DNA of 64,000 nucleotides from assembly GCA_011009095.1 (NCBI GenBank), contig VTPC01000391.1, forward strand, positions 107,993 through 171,992. The letters run 5' to 3'. Below the pieces are notes generated by a model that worked only from the letters and a program-made list of their open reading frames with translations, was not told the DNA's origin and made no database searches. Positions 1 through 13,300 of this stretch are shown piece after piece. Source of the stretch: Ignelater luminosus (Eukaryota; Arthropoda; Insecta; Coleoptera; Elateridae). The position numbers and the translations under genes were made by a program. How positions within the stretch are numbered: position 1 is the first letter of the stretch; each line of letters begins with the position of its first letter.

Positions 1-1640
1 TTTTTTTATTAAAAGTTAATTTAAGTTTTATTTCAATTAAGAAAATAAATTTTAATTGATAGAGTTCTGTGTTGTAAACTACCTGTAAATACTTTATTTT
101 AATTTGGCAACGTTACAAGATTTAAATCTATTAAAGTCTAGTTAGTTCCCGTACAAAGTTCAAACTACCTCGAGTAGTAGATATTTTTAAAAGGCCTCAA
201 GTCTTGATACAGCTCTAGAAAAAAGATCAATTAAGCAGTTAAGGAAAATAATCTAATACTAAACAAAGTTCTTGGGCATTGCTGCAAATAAATAAGGAAA
301 AATATCTTAAATTCAACCATTTTACCCTGTTGATATTACAGGTATACCTTATTGCGTAAGCTAATGATTGTAAAGTCCACATGCAATTAGATAAATAATA
401 CGGTATTTTCTTCTTTTTTTTAATTTACGTATAATAATTGTTTCGTGTAATTTATAGTAGCAAACGTTTCTTTCTTTACAATTAAATTGTAATTACATTT
501 ACAATTTCGTGACAAGAAATATCAAAATCACGGTTACCTACACTGTATAGCAAGAAATGATAATTAGTCTGAAGTGGTGTCCTAAAAGGAAGAATAGGAA
601 TATTCAGTTTTTATTGCGAAAATGCGTAGTAATTTTGAAAAAAAGATTATGTATACGATGACCTTGAGGGTCGTTGTCCTTTTGAATTAAAAGTTATCAC
701 ACACATATTTTTGAATATAATGTAGGTTTATCTTTATCTAACCTTTTGTATCGTTAAAATTCTTTTTCTGAAAAAAAACTCTTAAATTACTAATTACTGC
801 ATTGAGATAGTAGATAGTACTATATCTCTTTATATTATTTCTCTTTGATTCCTTTATTGTATAATAGCTCATTATTAGCTTTAAAAAGTAAAATAAGTTT
901 CATGAGAAGTCATCATAATATAGCATAACAACAGCTTTCACTCCTGAACAAATAGTTAAAATAAATAATGAAATCTATTCCAGGAAGAGATTTACACACA
1001 AACGGAAACTAATAATGTTTGATATGTCAATTCATGTTAGAAACAATTCGTTTAATTATTAATGTTTCGATCGATATAAGAATGCACTTTTTAACAAAAA
1101 CTATTTTCACCCAATTCACTAGCAACCATAGCATTAGAAAGCTTATACAGTGCTATATAGGTATTATCATTTATCACAACTATTAGGGGATGAATTTTTT
1201 TGTTGATCAATTAATATCAATCGCTATTCCCATTTTATGATAATATTTTTATTTACTGGTTGTTTTCTTAATTAAATGGTTACTAAACGCTGATAATAAC
1301 ATTGGAGGCTCCAAAAGGTTTGAAATTATGAAGATATTATCGCTCTCTTTACTTACAATTAGAATTGTTTACTATACTAAAGATCAAGTTCTATTATTAT
1401 GTACAAATAATTTACCTGTGTTACATAAAAAAGGAACTTATATTATTTCCATATTCCTCTTGACAATTTTGCACAATATTAAAAAATGAAAAACTGTATA
1501 TTCTTGATTTTCTTTTTAAATTTTGTCTCTGAAGATATTATGCTTCACAGAATATCAAAACCTACATATTTCAATACACACTCTATAATATAAAACATAG
1601 TTGATTTAACGTCTAGTACACTGGAAGTCGATCAAACTCT
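1..1640. other. AT-rich intergenic DNA, no gene seen
   Basis: I see no exon-like open frame, RNA gene or clear repeat boundary in this stretch. It is AT-rich with short homopolymer runs and stop codons in all frames. Confidence 0.5.
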
Positions 1641-1649
1641 TTTTGAGCG

Positions 1650-2072
1650 ATGACTTTGTATGACTACAAAAAAGGTATGACGTATGATCAAAGTTTTGAA
1701 ACTGTAAGAACTGCTTTCGATGGCTATGCCTTATCCTTACCAACTATAATTATTGGTTTTGCAAATTTATGGAAAAAACGTTAGAGCTGCTGATAAGATA
1801 ACAAGCAAAAAACGAAATGTAACCTATTCTAGAATTCAAAAAAACATAGGCATTAAGTCAGCAGCTTTAAATACTTTCTTTGTATCCGTCTTTAAAGTAC
1901 AGAAAACTCTCAAGTCGTTGAATACCTTATCTGTTGGATGAAGAGTAGAAACGACACGTATGCAGTGGTTCGGTTTATGTTTGTAAGATTTGATGAAGAT
2001 ACTTCAAAACAGGTGTCATGCATCTTAACTGGTGACGAATCTTCAAACAATATTTTTTATATGCCAAGGTGA
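1650..2072 (+). pseudogene. Mariner transposase relic (N-terminal half)
   Basis: Translation in shifting frames gives a recognisable mariner N-terminus: a start near 1650 reading MTLYDYKKGMTYDQSFETV. An HTH region follows at about 1815-1910 (RIQKNIGIKSAALN resembles the mariner RIQ..LGIGSGAVN block). After a stop and frame change comes MFVRFDEDTSKQVSCILTGDE, which corresponds to the segment carrying the first catalytic Asp (TGDE). Stops and at least one frameshift show it is dead. The C-terminal DDE half is not visible downstream. No inverted repeats were found, so the ends are approximate. Confidence 0.65.
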
Positions 2073-2079
2073 AAAAAAA

Positions 2080-4230
2080 TCATGCGAATTGGTCATTGTT
2101 TTTTTGTTTTAGTTTTCTTCATAGAGAAAGTCAATCAAAGCAAAATCTCCGTAGGTCAACTAAAATTCCGAATCAGTTTCAGGCATAACTTCTTAGGTAC
2201 CATTTCGTCTTTATTAGTTGAATTCGAATCGAAATGTCAACATTGTCATCCTATGATTCAGAAGATCCGAACGTTTTGTTTTCTTCTGGTTCCGGTTATT
2301 TCCGTTTTTATTAGTAACAGCCTGAGCTTCAATTAAGGCCTCAGTTTTACTCTGCCCAGGTAGAACATTGAATTTTCTTTGCTTGACCACACACCTCTTC
2401 ATTACATTTCCTCATTGCTGTTGCAACTGAACTAGAAAAACTTCCTCTATGCTTTTTCTTTGAAATATTAGCATTTTACAATACTAGCTTAGGGAGATTT
2501 TTCAACATCAGCGTTCGATCTAGTGAATTTAGTCCACTTTTTTTTAAGTCTGCCATAGTGTTATTAAGACAGTCAAATAATTCTCATAAATCATTTAAAA
2601 GATAAGAAAATACGTTTTTAGTATTTTACGCCATTGTAACCTTTGCCCCTAACTAGAGTAACATCTACAGGTTGAGGTAGATGCATCGTTTTTGATACGA
2701 GAAAATAAACTTTCTATCCTTTTTTTGACAAGACTTCAACACGTCTAGATTGTTTTGCCACAGACCACAATTGATATTGCCGCGTCCCAGATATTTTGTT
2801 CCTCTCCTTGTTATAACTTTGTTGGTTCCCGGGTCATCGTTATAATTTCATAAGCTTTTGGGCGGAATGCAACCGATTTCTCGTTACAAGTCTTGGTCTA
2901 TTGGCGCTCAAAAGAGAAAAACTCTGAGATAATTGATCTTTCTGGCTATTAAAAAGGAAGTTTCCCACTCTTTTTCTGGCATGTTCTTAGAAGATTTGGG
3001 TACGTTGTGTCCTGTTTTATTCAAATAAGGTTTGACTATAATGCGGATATGGCAGCGGGAAATCCAAAAGTAGACATAGCAATGTACAAAAGAAACAATT
3101 TCTTCATCACTGAAAACAGGGTTTGGGTACATACTGCGTCGAAACCTCCTCAGCCCCTTCCATCTCTTTCAATTTTCTCGAAAAAACGTTCTTATGTATT
3201 TTATTACCCGAGACAAAATTATCGTTATTGAACTCCTTTAAAATTAAGAGACTATATTGTACAGTATTTCTTTCCCAGAAATATAGGTAGGTATACTTAC
3301 CTTGCAACTGCTTTGCGAAAAGATATTTTCTTTGACATCAATTCAAAGCAATTACGGTCTTATTGAGAGTAGCATCTATGTAATTTTGGCACTGGAAATC
3401 AAGGTCTGGAAGTAGGAAAATGCAAGACTTATACCCAATTTTCTGAGTTAGTGTCCAATGGGTCACTCCTTAGTACTGCGACAATTCAAATAAAGATTAG
3501 TAGTTGCATACTTAAACAAGTATACATAAATTAAACATAAATTAAAATAATCCCAAAAGAAAAGGTTTTAGTTTAAGTTTTCCTGGGTCTCTGGGAACGA
3601 ATCATGAGATTAAAACACTGCTGTGAACTGTAAATTTCGGAAAAATTTTATGAAACGCGGTAAAAGATTTGTAGACAACCTTTTACTACGGCTGACAATA
3701 CTGAACAAACAGCACAGTCCAAGAGATCATGTCGAATGTAATCTAAATTCCAGATTTCAGAAATAAAGGTGGAAAGAGCATTTTTGTCACCTCATTACTG
3801 GCCATTTTTAGGGCTCAGTCAACAGAGTTTTTATGTAGCTAATACTTCAAAGTATCCGATGAAAGAGAAATATTTTGCAAAAGACCGCAACCACGACCAA
3901 CTGCAATGATTCAAAGATGGCCGAAATTCAATTTTCTGAAATATCTTAACGAAACAACAATCGAAGATCTTCAAACCCGGCTGATATGTTGAGTCAGTAA
4001 GTACCATTCACGATAAAAAACAGTCCCATCTCGTTAGGACGCACACATCTCTCCTTAAATGAATGAACTTCCTGGCACATTTTTGAATTTCGTTGCAATG
4101 GGTTGATTGTAATTTTTGACATTTTTGCGAAATGGCTAGAATTGGTGATCGTCTGTTGTTTTTTTACCGGGAGACTTTCGTATGGGAAAAATCTATAACG
4201 GTCTCCTATTTACAAGTTTGCAAACGCTAC
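2080..4230. other. Unassigned sequence, probably old repeat DNA
   Basis: No frame gives a protein I recognise. The patch at about 2640-3310 is less AT-rich than its surroundings and could be an old transposon body, but the translations on both strands are broken and I cannot name a family. The rest is AT-rich and featureless. Confidence 0.35.
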
Positions 4231-4324
4231 TTTTTTATCTCTTTCCGTTATCGAGAAAAGAATTTTCAACGAACTCGAAGCAGTCGTTACTGAATTTGCG
4301 AAGTCTGTCTGTATGACTATATAT

Positions 4325-5635
4325 CTGTATGTATGTCCGTATTTTTTGTCAAATTCTGAAATTTTTGACTTCAGATTTGGATTCTACATCAAAAACTAAA
4401 GACGACGTGGTATCTTTGTTTTTTGATAACTCTTCGGGAACATGGTCAAAATGGCGGCCAAAAATTGGAGAATTTTCAAAAAATTTTTTTACTTTAGAAT
4501 CGTATTCTACATCAAAAAATAAGACAAACGTGTACTTTTAGTTTTTTGATATCACCTCGGAAACATGGCCAAAATGGCTGCCGAAGTCTGAAAAAAGTAA
4601 CAAAACGGAGTTCGTTGTGGTTATGCTATGCATTCCCAGATGGTTATAATTGAATGTGCGCTAATTTTTCGTGACCTTTAGCGGCGAAATCTGCAAAAAT
4701 AGAAAACTCGTTTTAGTGATTCTGTAGACATATTCCTGAGTAGAAAAAACCCGTTAATGCCGTTTCGGTATCTTTGAAAAATGCAATGGCGACTAACTGT
4801 CGTTTATGGATCAGAATTTCATCAAGTGTAAATGAGTAAACAGGCTAGTGATCCCGAAAAACAAACAGTTCTTCAAGGCTGCGAACTTGGTTACAGCAAG
4901 CTTTTGCCGTTTTCCGAGCAATGTAAAGAAATCATATAATCCGCATTACAAAATTTTGAGCTCAGAAAAAACGCTTATTTGACCTAACCTAGCGGAATCC
5001 TTTGGAGAGTAAGTTATTTTGGTGGGATATTATTGATCTTCGTTGGGAAATCTTATTTCAGAACTTTACATTTTGAAGTACTGTGTAATTTGTGGTAGGA
5101 AAGATGATTTGGATTGGATGGTGAAGAGTCCTTGATTTGTTTACAAATTAGATACAAAATATTGAAAACCACATCGCCTACCGTATTACTGTTATGGAAC
5201 TTACATTTACCTCTCAACATAACAAGTTTAACTTTAATTATGTTGGCGCCTACCCACTGGTTGAGTTTTGTTAGAGGAAAAACAAAATTCAACGCTGATT
5301 TTGCTACTGCCGTATTCAACAACTTACTGAATTCTTATCGCACCCCTATTCTAGGAAGCGTAGAACGCATGACCCAACGTAAGATAGCAAGAAGATACTA
5401 ACACACTTACCCTCTTACATTGTAGGATAAAACATCTGATGTGCAAAGCATAACCACAACGACCTTCGTTTTGTTACTTTTTTTCAAACTTCGGCGGCCA
5501 TTTTCACCACGTTTCTGAAGAGATATCAAAAAAAAGGAAAACACCACATGGTCTTTAGTTTTTGATATAAAATCCAAATCTGAAGTCTAAATTTCAGAAT
5601 TTAAAAAAATGCGGACAGACAAACTCCTTTCGGAG
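4325..5635. mobile_element. Foldback-like element with long inverted arms
   Basis: The arm at about 4335-4635 matches, in inverted orientation, the arm at about 5435-5630. Both contain a 'aaattctgaaattt' to 'gacttcagatttgg' block, an 'aaaatggc-gcc' block and a 'gttgtggttatgc' block in the same outside-to-inside order. The left arm carries the roughly 110-bp 'ctacatcaaaaa ... catgg-caaaatggc' unit twice in tandem and the right arm once. The 800 bp between the arms holds no protein I recognise. This structure fits a non-autonomous foldback or long-TIR DNA transposon. Superfamily and exact ends are unknown. Confidence 0.6.
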
Positions 5636-5729
5636 TTCGTTAAAAAGGTATAAGCTGTCGGTCACATTGTCTGTCTGCCCGTCGCTATTCTCGAAAACAT
5701 AAAATGCATAAATCTGGTTTAAATATCTT

Positions 5730-6203
5730 AAAAAGAATGCAGAGCTGTATTAAGGGGTACTAGTTATTCTACCATATATTATCAAAAGGAGACAAACAGG
5801 TGGAAACACATGAATAGATTGCTATCCTGCAATGATGTATATAGATCATTTGAGCAGTTAAACTTTTAAGCTAAAAATGAAAATAGAAGCAAAGTAACAA
5901 GGCACAAGAAAAACCAAAAAAATGAAAAAGATTTCATAGAAACACTAAAGATCTTAACAATTGTCTTTAAATTGGTTAACTTCGTTGTAAGCATCTTCTT
6001 ATCAAGATACAACTGTAAAAGAATACTGCTTGACGTTTAAAATTACAAAAAGCTATTTAAGTGTTTTAATAGAGTATAGATTTGTATTATTATTCTAATA
6101 GTAGATTCTGATAAAATATCAAAAGCCGCAATTATAATAATATTAATTATACTCAAATAGTTACATTTGAGAAGTATTACACATTACATTTACTTATACG
6201 TAG

Positions 6204-6247
<44 letters not shown>

Positions 6248-7855
6248 CATATATATATTAAGATTTACAAGGAAATATTAATATTTCTTGATGGTTCTTT
6301 TTTATGATAAAATAAATTAAAACAGCAACAAAAAATCTGCGTTATCTTTCGCAAGACTTGCAATGTTATTTTATTTAATTATTTTATGAGAACTAACAAT
6401 TGGTTCACATCGTTATTACCCCACTGAAATACGTCAAAGGGAAGTATTTATCAATATTATTCTGTATTTATTATCTTCCAGAAGATATAGCAATATAATT
6501 TTCCAAACCTTTGTAATAAATAATAATTTATGCTCTTAATATTTAATCATACAAAAACATCTTTTTTACAAAAATATGAGCTGATAAATTCGATGAACGT
6601 AGTTAATAATGCAGATAAAATAAAATTATGAAATACTGTAAACAAGAAATACTTTGTTGGTTTACCACTAAATAAATAAAAGGAAGATTAAAAATAATAA
6701 TAAATGACATTAAACTATAGAAAATTTTTATTAAAGAATTTATTTTCTTCTCAGGTTTCTTAGAATTATGAGTTCTCGATGCAATAAAAGCATAACAATT
6801 TGATAAATGAACTCTATTAATACAAAGAAAATTGTTAATTTCAAAAATAACTTTTCTTGCTATATAATCTGTTTGGTAAGAGAATTAGTTCATTGCTACG
6901 TACTTGAGAATTTATATGGTACAATTTTATCTTCTGAATGATAAATTTGAAAGGCACCGTCAAATGTTCATATTTATTCTTTTTCAGATGAAAATAGAAT
7001 TTTAAGAACTTAACTCGTTCTCAGGAAAAAAATAGAAAAAAAAATATAATAATATTTTTATAGATTTTAGTTTCTATTTAATTTTAAATATAACAGATTG
7101 CGTCAAATATAATGAGATGATTTCTTTTTCCAAATTCAGGAGAGAAAATCAAGTCAGGTTTAGAAAAAGTAAAAAAAGCAATTCTAGGCAATTTAAGAAA
7201 ATGGCTGTGATATTAAAATGGTAAAGAATTCATTGTAGCAGGAAGATCTCCATCTAAATACCGACAATCAAAATGCCAACACTTAAAATTCTGACAAATG
7301 AGAATGCCCGCAATAAAATCGTGACAATTGAATATTTTGTTTTGCAAACTACCCAGGAAGAAATGATCATAATTTTGTGTTTTTTCTTTGCTTCAATAAT
7401 AGCAGGTTTGATGTTCTTAAGGGTGAAAACATACCGAAGATGTTTGGCAACTTGCGATGTAGGTCGCGATCGCTACACGAATGTCACCTTCATATGAAAC
7501 AATCCTACTTATTTAAATGTGACCGAAAGCTGGTACTACATCAGTTTACCCTTGATACAGTAGATATTGCTTGCAGACTTTCATTCACCGCAGTTGTGAG
7601 TTTTTCTTATTTTTTTATATTTTAGGCACCAACTATAGCTTCACTGTGTGTACACCATTTACATTATGCAAGCTGTATTGATGACGGGATCGTTAGCGAT
7701 CCACTTATCAGATCGCTGAAATATTTGTTTACTTTAGCTTGATGTAAGAAGTATTTCTGTTGTTAGTCTCATATAGAGAATATTTCAGTTTTAATGTTGA
7801 TAACTTCAGGAGCTGATAACACATCTAAAAATAAAGTGCACTTTGTCAGATAATT
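5730..7855. other. AT-rich intergenic DNA
   Basis: No gene is seen. The only distinct object is the TA microsatellite listed separately at 6206-6258. Short open frames near 7273-7625 show no conserved features. Confidence 0.45.
6206..6258. repeat. (TA)n microsatellite
   Basis: A run of alternating T and A of roughly 50 bp, with a short 'catacata' interruption near its right end. Confidence 0.95.
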
Positions 7856-7860
7856 GTTAT

Positions 7861-8403
7861 ACAGTGCGTCCAAGATAAGGATGCACAGCATGGGGATCTT
7901 GGAAACGGTAAGAGATACAGCATCGGTTAAATGGGATGAAAGTTGGCTATTTATAGGACCTTTTTGTTGGCTTTGCAAAATCTAGATATCTTGGATAGTC
8001 TCAGAGATATTTTTAAAAAAGTAGATTTTTCTATTTTCGTTTTTATTTTTTTTTTATTTTTTTTTATTTATTTGAAGAGATATCGGAAAACTAAAACCAC
8101 TTTTCCATTGTCACTTTTTGTTCTCTATTAAAATATGCTAACAAAATTCCTGTACAACGTTTCGGTTTCAAGTAACCATGCATTCTGCAGTACCCTGGCC
8201 TCCACAATCACCTTATCTAACATCGTTAGATTTCTTTCTTCTGGGGTCATGTGCTCAACTAAAATTTTAAAGATGAACAGCAATTAGTACAGTTGGTCAC
8301 AGCAGCGTTCAACACAAAAAAATCCAAATCAAAATAACCCTACCATGTTTACGTTTCCGTTTCCAAGATCCCCATGCTGTGCATCCTTATCTTGGACACG
8401 CTG
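7861..8403 (+). mobile_element. Non-autonomous mariner-like element with 49-bp TIRs
   Basis: Position 7861 begins 'acagtgcgtccaagataagg' and the reverse complement of the right end at 8403 reads 'acagcgtgtccaagataagg'. The two arms then stay the same for about 49 bp, through 'gcatggggatcttggaaacg'. Both ends are flanked by TA, as expected for Tc1/mariner insertion. Inside, at about 8196-8270 on the plus strand, a short translation PWPPQSPYLTSLDFFLL matches the block around the third catalytic Asp of insect mariner transposases. The element is therefore an internally deleted derivative of a coding one. At about 543 bp it cannot encode a transposase. Confidence 0.85.
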
Positions 8404-8409
8404 TATATT

Positions 8410-9385
8410 AAAACGCTTGGTTTTCAAGATACAGAGTGTTAAAAAGGTTCTACTATAAAAACTGCCATAACAGCAGATCGTAAATTTAGCGATAGGATAG
8501 ACACACTTCTGCAAAGAAAATATGTTACGCCACTGAAAAATTAATTAATTTTGAAGTTTTCAAATCTTGTAGTTGTAAGGTGGATGCCATTATGTAGATT
8601 TTTTACAATTTAGACTGTATGTTGTGCCGATGGAAATTGTAAAAACTGTCTTTCCCCCTTGTCTTTCCATCCTTTCAACTACCTTCACATCTACCTATGT
8701 GGTCTTTATCTGCTTTCTGCTCAAACGGTCTGACTTCTTAGTGTAAGTCAATATATTAGTCATGCTTGTGCAAGAAAGCTTTTCTTCCCTTTGTAGGGTA
8801 ACTATTTAACCTTAGTCTTTTAGACCTTTGGCCCTCCTCCAAAGATAGAAAGACGTCTTTTCAACATTGGGCATGTAGATCCTCCGTTTGTGCCTAATAA
8901 TAACGAATGTTTACTCAAAGCACAGTAGTAAGCAAAGCCTCTAGCCAAAAGATTTTAGAGACTGCTTTCTTCTATTACTTAGCTAAAGCTGGCGTCCTTT
9001 TAGCGCCTACATTCCCAGGAAGGGTTTTGATTTTCCTTTTAGGTGTTCTAAGCTCTGTATCTAGGAATCTATCAGCTTTGTCGTTAGATTCTGCTGTGCT
9101 CGGCTTGTCGTGAAAAACCAATACAGGGCTTTTGACAATCCTGAACTCCTTTTAATGCCACCTGACTATTATCTAGCTATAATAGATATTTTGCTTCCTC
9201 GTTGTTCTATCTCTAACCATGTTTGCTACCAATAAGACTACTACCTGGAAAATAATTGGGTATTTTCCCAAAGCAATTTTGGACATTCTGGTTTTCCAGA
9301 GAGAAAAAGATTTTGAGAATCTTTTTTATGGTTTTTATTTAAAATAGTAAGAAATCATTTTCTTTCCAGCCTCAATCAGTTTTTC
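8410..9385. other. Unassigned, moderately GC-richer sequence
   Basis: This stretch is less AT-rich than the flanks and is probably old transposon DNA. The 68-codon open frame at 8907-9113 has no recognisable domain. No splice-bounded conserved exon is seen. Confidence 0.35.
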
Positions 9386-9404
9386 ATTTTGGTAAGTGGA
9401 TAAA

Positions 9405-10380
9405 AAAAATGAAGAGTATGCGGAATTGCTTGAAATTTATGAAGAACTTCGACGAATTCCAGCACAAGCAAGACATCTGTATTGCCAAATGAACGCACTT
9501 TTATGCCGTCCGTCATCTAGTCCGAGAGACAGGCTATTTACAACTTCCTAAAAAACGCGTTATTGTCCTTCAAATTGTTGGAAATCATCCTACAACAAAC
9601 ACAGGTAAGGTAGCAAGCACCGTGCGTATGTCACAAAGTACGGTATGGAGATGTTTAAGACACCAGCAACTGCACCCCTACCATTTAAGCAGTGTGCAAG
9701 AATTACAACCTGAAGATGCGGAAAAACGCATAATCTTTTGTAGGTGGTTATTAAACGAAAACGAACAGGACATTAACTTCCTTCCTAGTGTTTTGTTCAC
9801 ACATGAGGCAAGTCTGTCATAAAGTGGCCTGACAAATTATCACAACTTTCATAAGTTTATTACTTCCCGTTTCCAACATGAACTTTCCATCAATGTATGA
9901 ATGAGAATTGTAGGCGATCGTTTCACTGGTCCGTATGAATGATTACCCCGTCTCAACAATGTGTTGTATTTAAATTTTCTTAGCGATCAGTTACCTGCAC
10001 TTTTGGAAGATAAGCTCTCAGGGTTAAGCAGGGCTGGTACATGCACGACGGTGCACCAGCGCATTATGGCAGGATAGTCACCGAATATTTAAATGCGTGC
10101 TATCCCCAAAGGTGAAATAGTCGAAATGGATTTCTGTGTTGACCTCCAAGGTCTCCGGACCTAAATTCATTAGACTTTTACTTATGGGGACATTTGAAAT
10201 CCGACGTGTATTGTCAAAGAGAGTTTACTATACGTGAGGAATTGTGACATCAAATAATACAACATACTGATAATATTCGTGGTGCTCCATATCTCGCTCA
10301 GAGAATACAAAGACTGCTAATTCGACGAACAGGATTGTGTATCGAGTGCAATGAGTTTCATTTTGAGCATTTACTATAAA
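9405..10380 (+). pseudogene. Decayed DUF4817/mariner-type transposase
   Basis: Fragments follow one another in the right order on the plus strand but in different frames. An N-terminal segment lies at about 9410-9560. An HTH plus linker segment at 9622-9822 contains STVWRCLRHQQLHPYHL and VLFTHEASLS, where the usual catalytic Asp of the FTDE block is His. About 10045-10075 gives MHDGAPAHYGR, the second catalytic Asp. About 10140-10200 gives PPRSPDLNSLDFYLWGHLK, the third. In-frame stops and frameshifts separate them. The family matches the better-preserved copy on the minus strand at 41.9-43.0 kb. No inverted repeats were identified. Confidence 0.75.
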
Positions 10381-10384
10381 ATGT

Positions 10385-13300
10385 TATTTACAGTTTAAAT
10401 AAAAATGAAACAATTAGTTTGTTAGCGCTAAAATCTCTTGTATCTCTGTTAGGAAGCGTTAGCGGATTTAATTGTTTATATAAACTTTTTTCTTGTTTTA
10501 AGCTCCTTGATGTATGGTGTGAAGCCTTGTACTCTTATACGAATCGCCCTGTATAATTTACTGTCTAAGTTAACTGCTAAGTACTTTACCTTTTACACGA
10601 GTGGTGGATGTGTACCACATAGTATCGATTTTGTTGGACACTTATTTTTATACAGAAAGAAAAAATGTGATTTACTTGATTTCTTAATGGATCACCCTAA
10701 AGATGATTTTTTGAATCGCTATAATTGAATCAACAAATTCATTTTGGTAATTACTTAAAAGATTGCACTAGAAGAATGTTACCTAGTAGACAGAAATCCT
10801 TGAAACAAAATTTTTGATGTTCATTCAGTGACACAAAAACGCGTTTTCATTACAGTGATTTTTATCAGTGAAACGTCGTGTGTAAGAATCATCTGATTTT
10901 ACTTATTAGTATTGTTAAGTAGGTCACCAAAAACAATAATTGGGTGGCGTGATTTTGGTTACGATGCGCGTATTAAAAAGTAAAAGTCATTTTGGAGAAT
11001 TTCCAAATTAACTCTTCTGTGTTAACTAGTGATCGTTAAGTTATCTTGATCAAATGTTTTGTAAACTGTCCACACATGATGATAAGAAAGGGATTTCTTA
11101 ATGTTATCATCGTGTCTGTTCCTATATACTCTTAATTTTTAAGGATTTGTACTTCTTTAGAAATTAATGATTTGTGTGTATACTAAGAACATCAAGATCA
11201 AGCTTGCTGCCTATTTCTCTTAACGAATCAACTTCTGATTATGACTGGTGCATAATGAGTATTTGGTAAAACCATGAACAGTAACCAACAAAAGTGTTTT
11301 GCTAGAAGAGAAAAAACTTGAAGAATTAGTATAAACCTCTAAATTGTTGAATGACTTTCTGATGGAAGAAGTTAACTGACTTCTACTAATTATTTTCATG
11401 ATTCTACTTTATTAAACTCCTAGAAATTAAATATTTTGGCATTGACTTTTCCAAAAGGTTTCCAAAAAATAGCAAAAAAGCAAAATCTAAATAAATTGCT
11501 AAAATACGAGTAAATTTCATATCATACTATGTGTTCATTAAAAAAGCATAAATTACAATTTATTTATTTCTGCACCACTTACTATCAGTAAGTTATTTTT
11601 GGGTGAGTTATTTTTTAAAGTGATAACGTTATACACAATTTGATCAAGTTATTTCTTTTTTTGTGATCATGTAATAATTCAAATACATATCCCATGTTTA
11701 TTATAAGTCTTCCTTTTCTTGACCGTGGGTCTGTAATGACCCATAAGATAACCTTTATAACACTATGACGTTAACGTATGACCCTACTCGATATAGATAA
11801 AGTGCACACATGTGTAATGTGTATAATTATGTTTACTCTCATCTTCATACGAGATTTCAATATTCTTTTACACATGTATTTTTCCCAAATAAATTCTTCC
11901 GCGTGTTACTACACCAATTTGTCCTAAATTTTGTCAAGTCAATTCTAATTATTGTTGTGTTAGAATTTTTCTTGAAAAGGTTATCGATTCCGTCAAGGTT
12001 TCAATATTTTATATTGGAATGACGTAAAGCCAAAAAGCGGCAAACAAACGTTCTAATAATATATTAATTATTTTATCTGTTGACAATTTTATTTCTTTTT
12101 AATTGCATGTAAAGCATACAACGTATTATCGGTAAATAACATACCAACTGTATCTTACTACTATGGTTCACATAAAATTGATAGAGATTCTCAGCTGTAA
12201 TCTTTAAAATTAGAATAACGTTGTAAACAGAGGAATCTATAAAAAATTTGCTTCAAAAAGAGAAAATAAGAATTTAGAACAAATGATGAAAAAAACATAC
12301 CGCCCCCATTTTTATCGTTTTTATTATTAGCCAGCAAAGATATTTTCATTATCTATAAGATTACATTTATGAAACGATTGATTCACAAGAATTAGCTTTA
12401 GAGTTGTAATTCGCTTTCGTTATAATTTTCATATTCAAAAGATTCAAATGGAAAATAAATCGTGAAATGCATACCAAATAGCGTGAACTATTTTTAAGTA
12501 TTATTTTTCTTTTGTTTTCCTGTGTGGGAATACCTCGGCAGTATTTGGGTCCTGTGATAAATGTATGTAGTTTACGTAGTTATTAATGATGGTAAGGCAA
12601 AGTAAATTTTTCCTTTACTTCGATTGCCCTGATGCAAGGTTTATACAGTCGGTTCTGTGAAAATTCAGAAAAGAGTATCTGTTTGCACCAGAATAACTCA
12701 GTAGGTAGCCTTGGTCGTAACTTAGGGGTTGCACAAAGTGTTTGGCTTTCACTAGAGGACCAACAGAATGTATCATCTGTTTTACAATAAGTTACTTGGC
12801 GCATGGTTTTTAGGATTACCTCTATCGATTGATTGACATGGGCTTTTCTAATGATACTATTTTCTGACATTCTAACTGAATAAATAGTATTGAGACTTAA
12901 TGATCTGGTCGTGCGTCGTAGTCGTCGAGTAACATTAGAACTAGCTACCGAAGTTTCTTAGCATAACGGTCTTTTTAGATGTATGAATGAGTTGTTCTGA
13001 TAAACTATCTGATCGAAGACTGAGTAACTAAACAATAATTTTTAAATTTTGCGCTACGTTTCTGACCGAAACCGCCAATAATTATTATTAATGATATTTG
13101 TATCGCCTGACATATTTGACGTTGACCAATTAACCGATAAACAATGTTTTTTATACCTACGTATCCCATCCTCGTCGTCAAATAATGCTATTTTAGATAC
13201 AAATACTTGAAGAAAAACAAGATTGTGTTTTTTGACTAGTGGCGTTCAGGTTGCACAGCTGATCGTCGAAATTTTGTAAATAAAACCTGTCTCATTGCCA

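Noticed and set aside
12583..12870. 95-codon minus-strand frame in GC-richer DNA
   Set aside because: No motif or family resemblance. Probably part of an unrecognised repeat, but this cannot be shown by eye.
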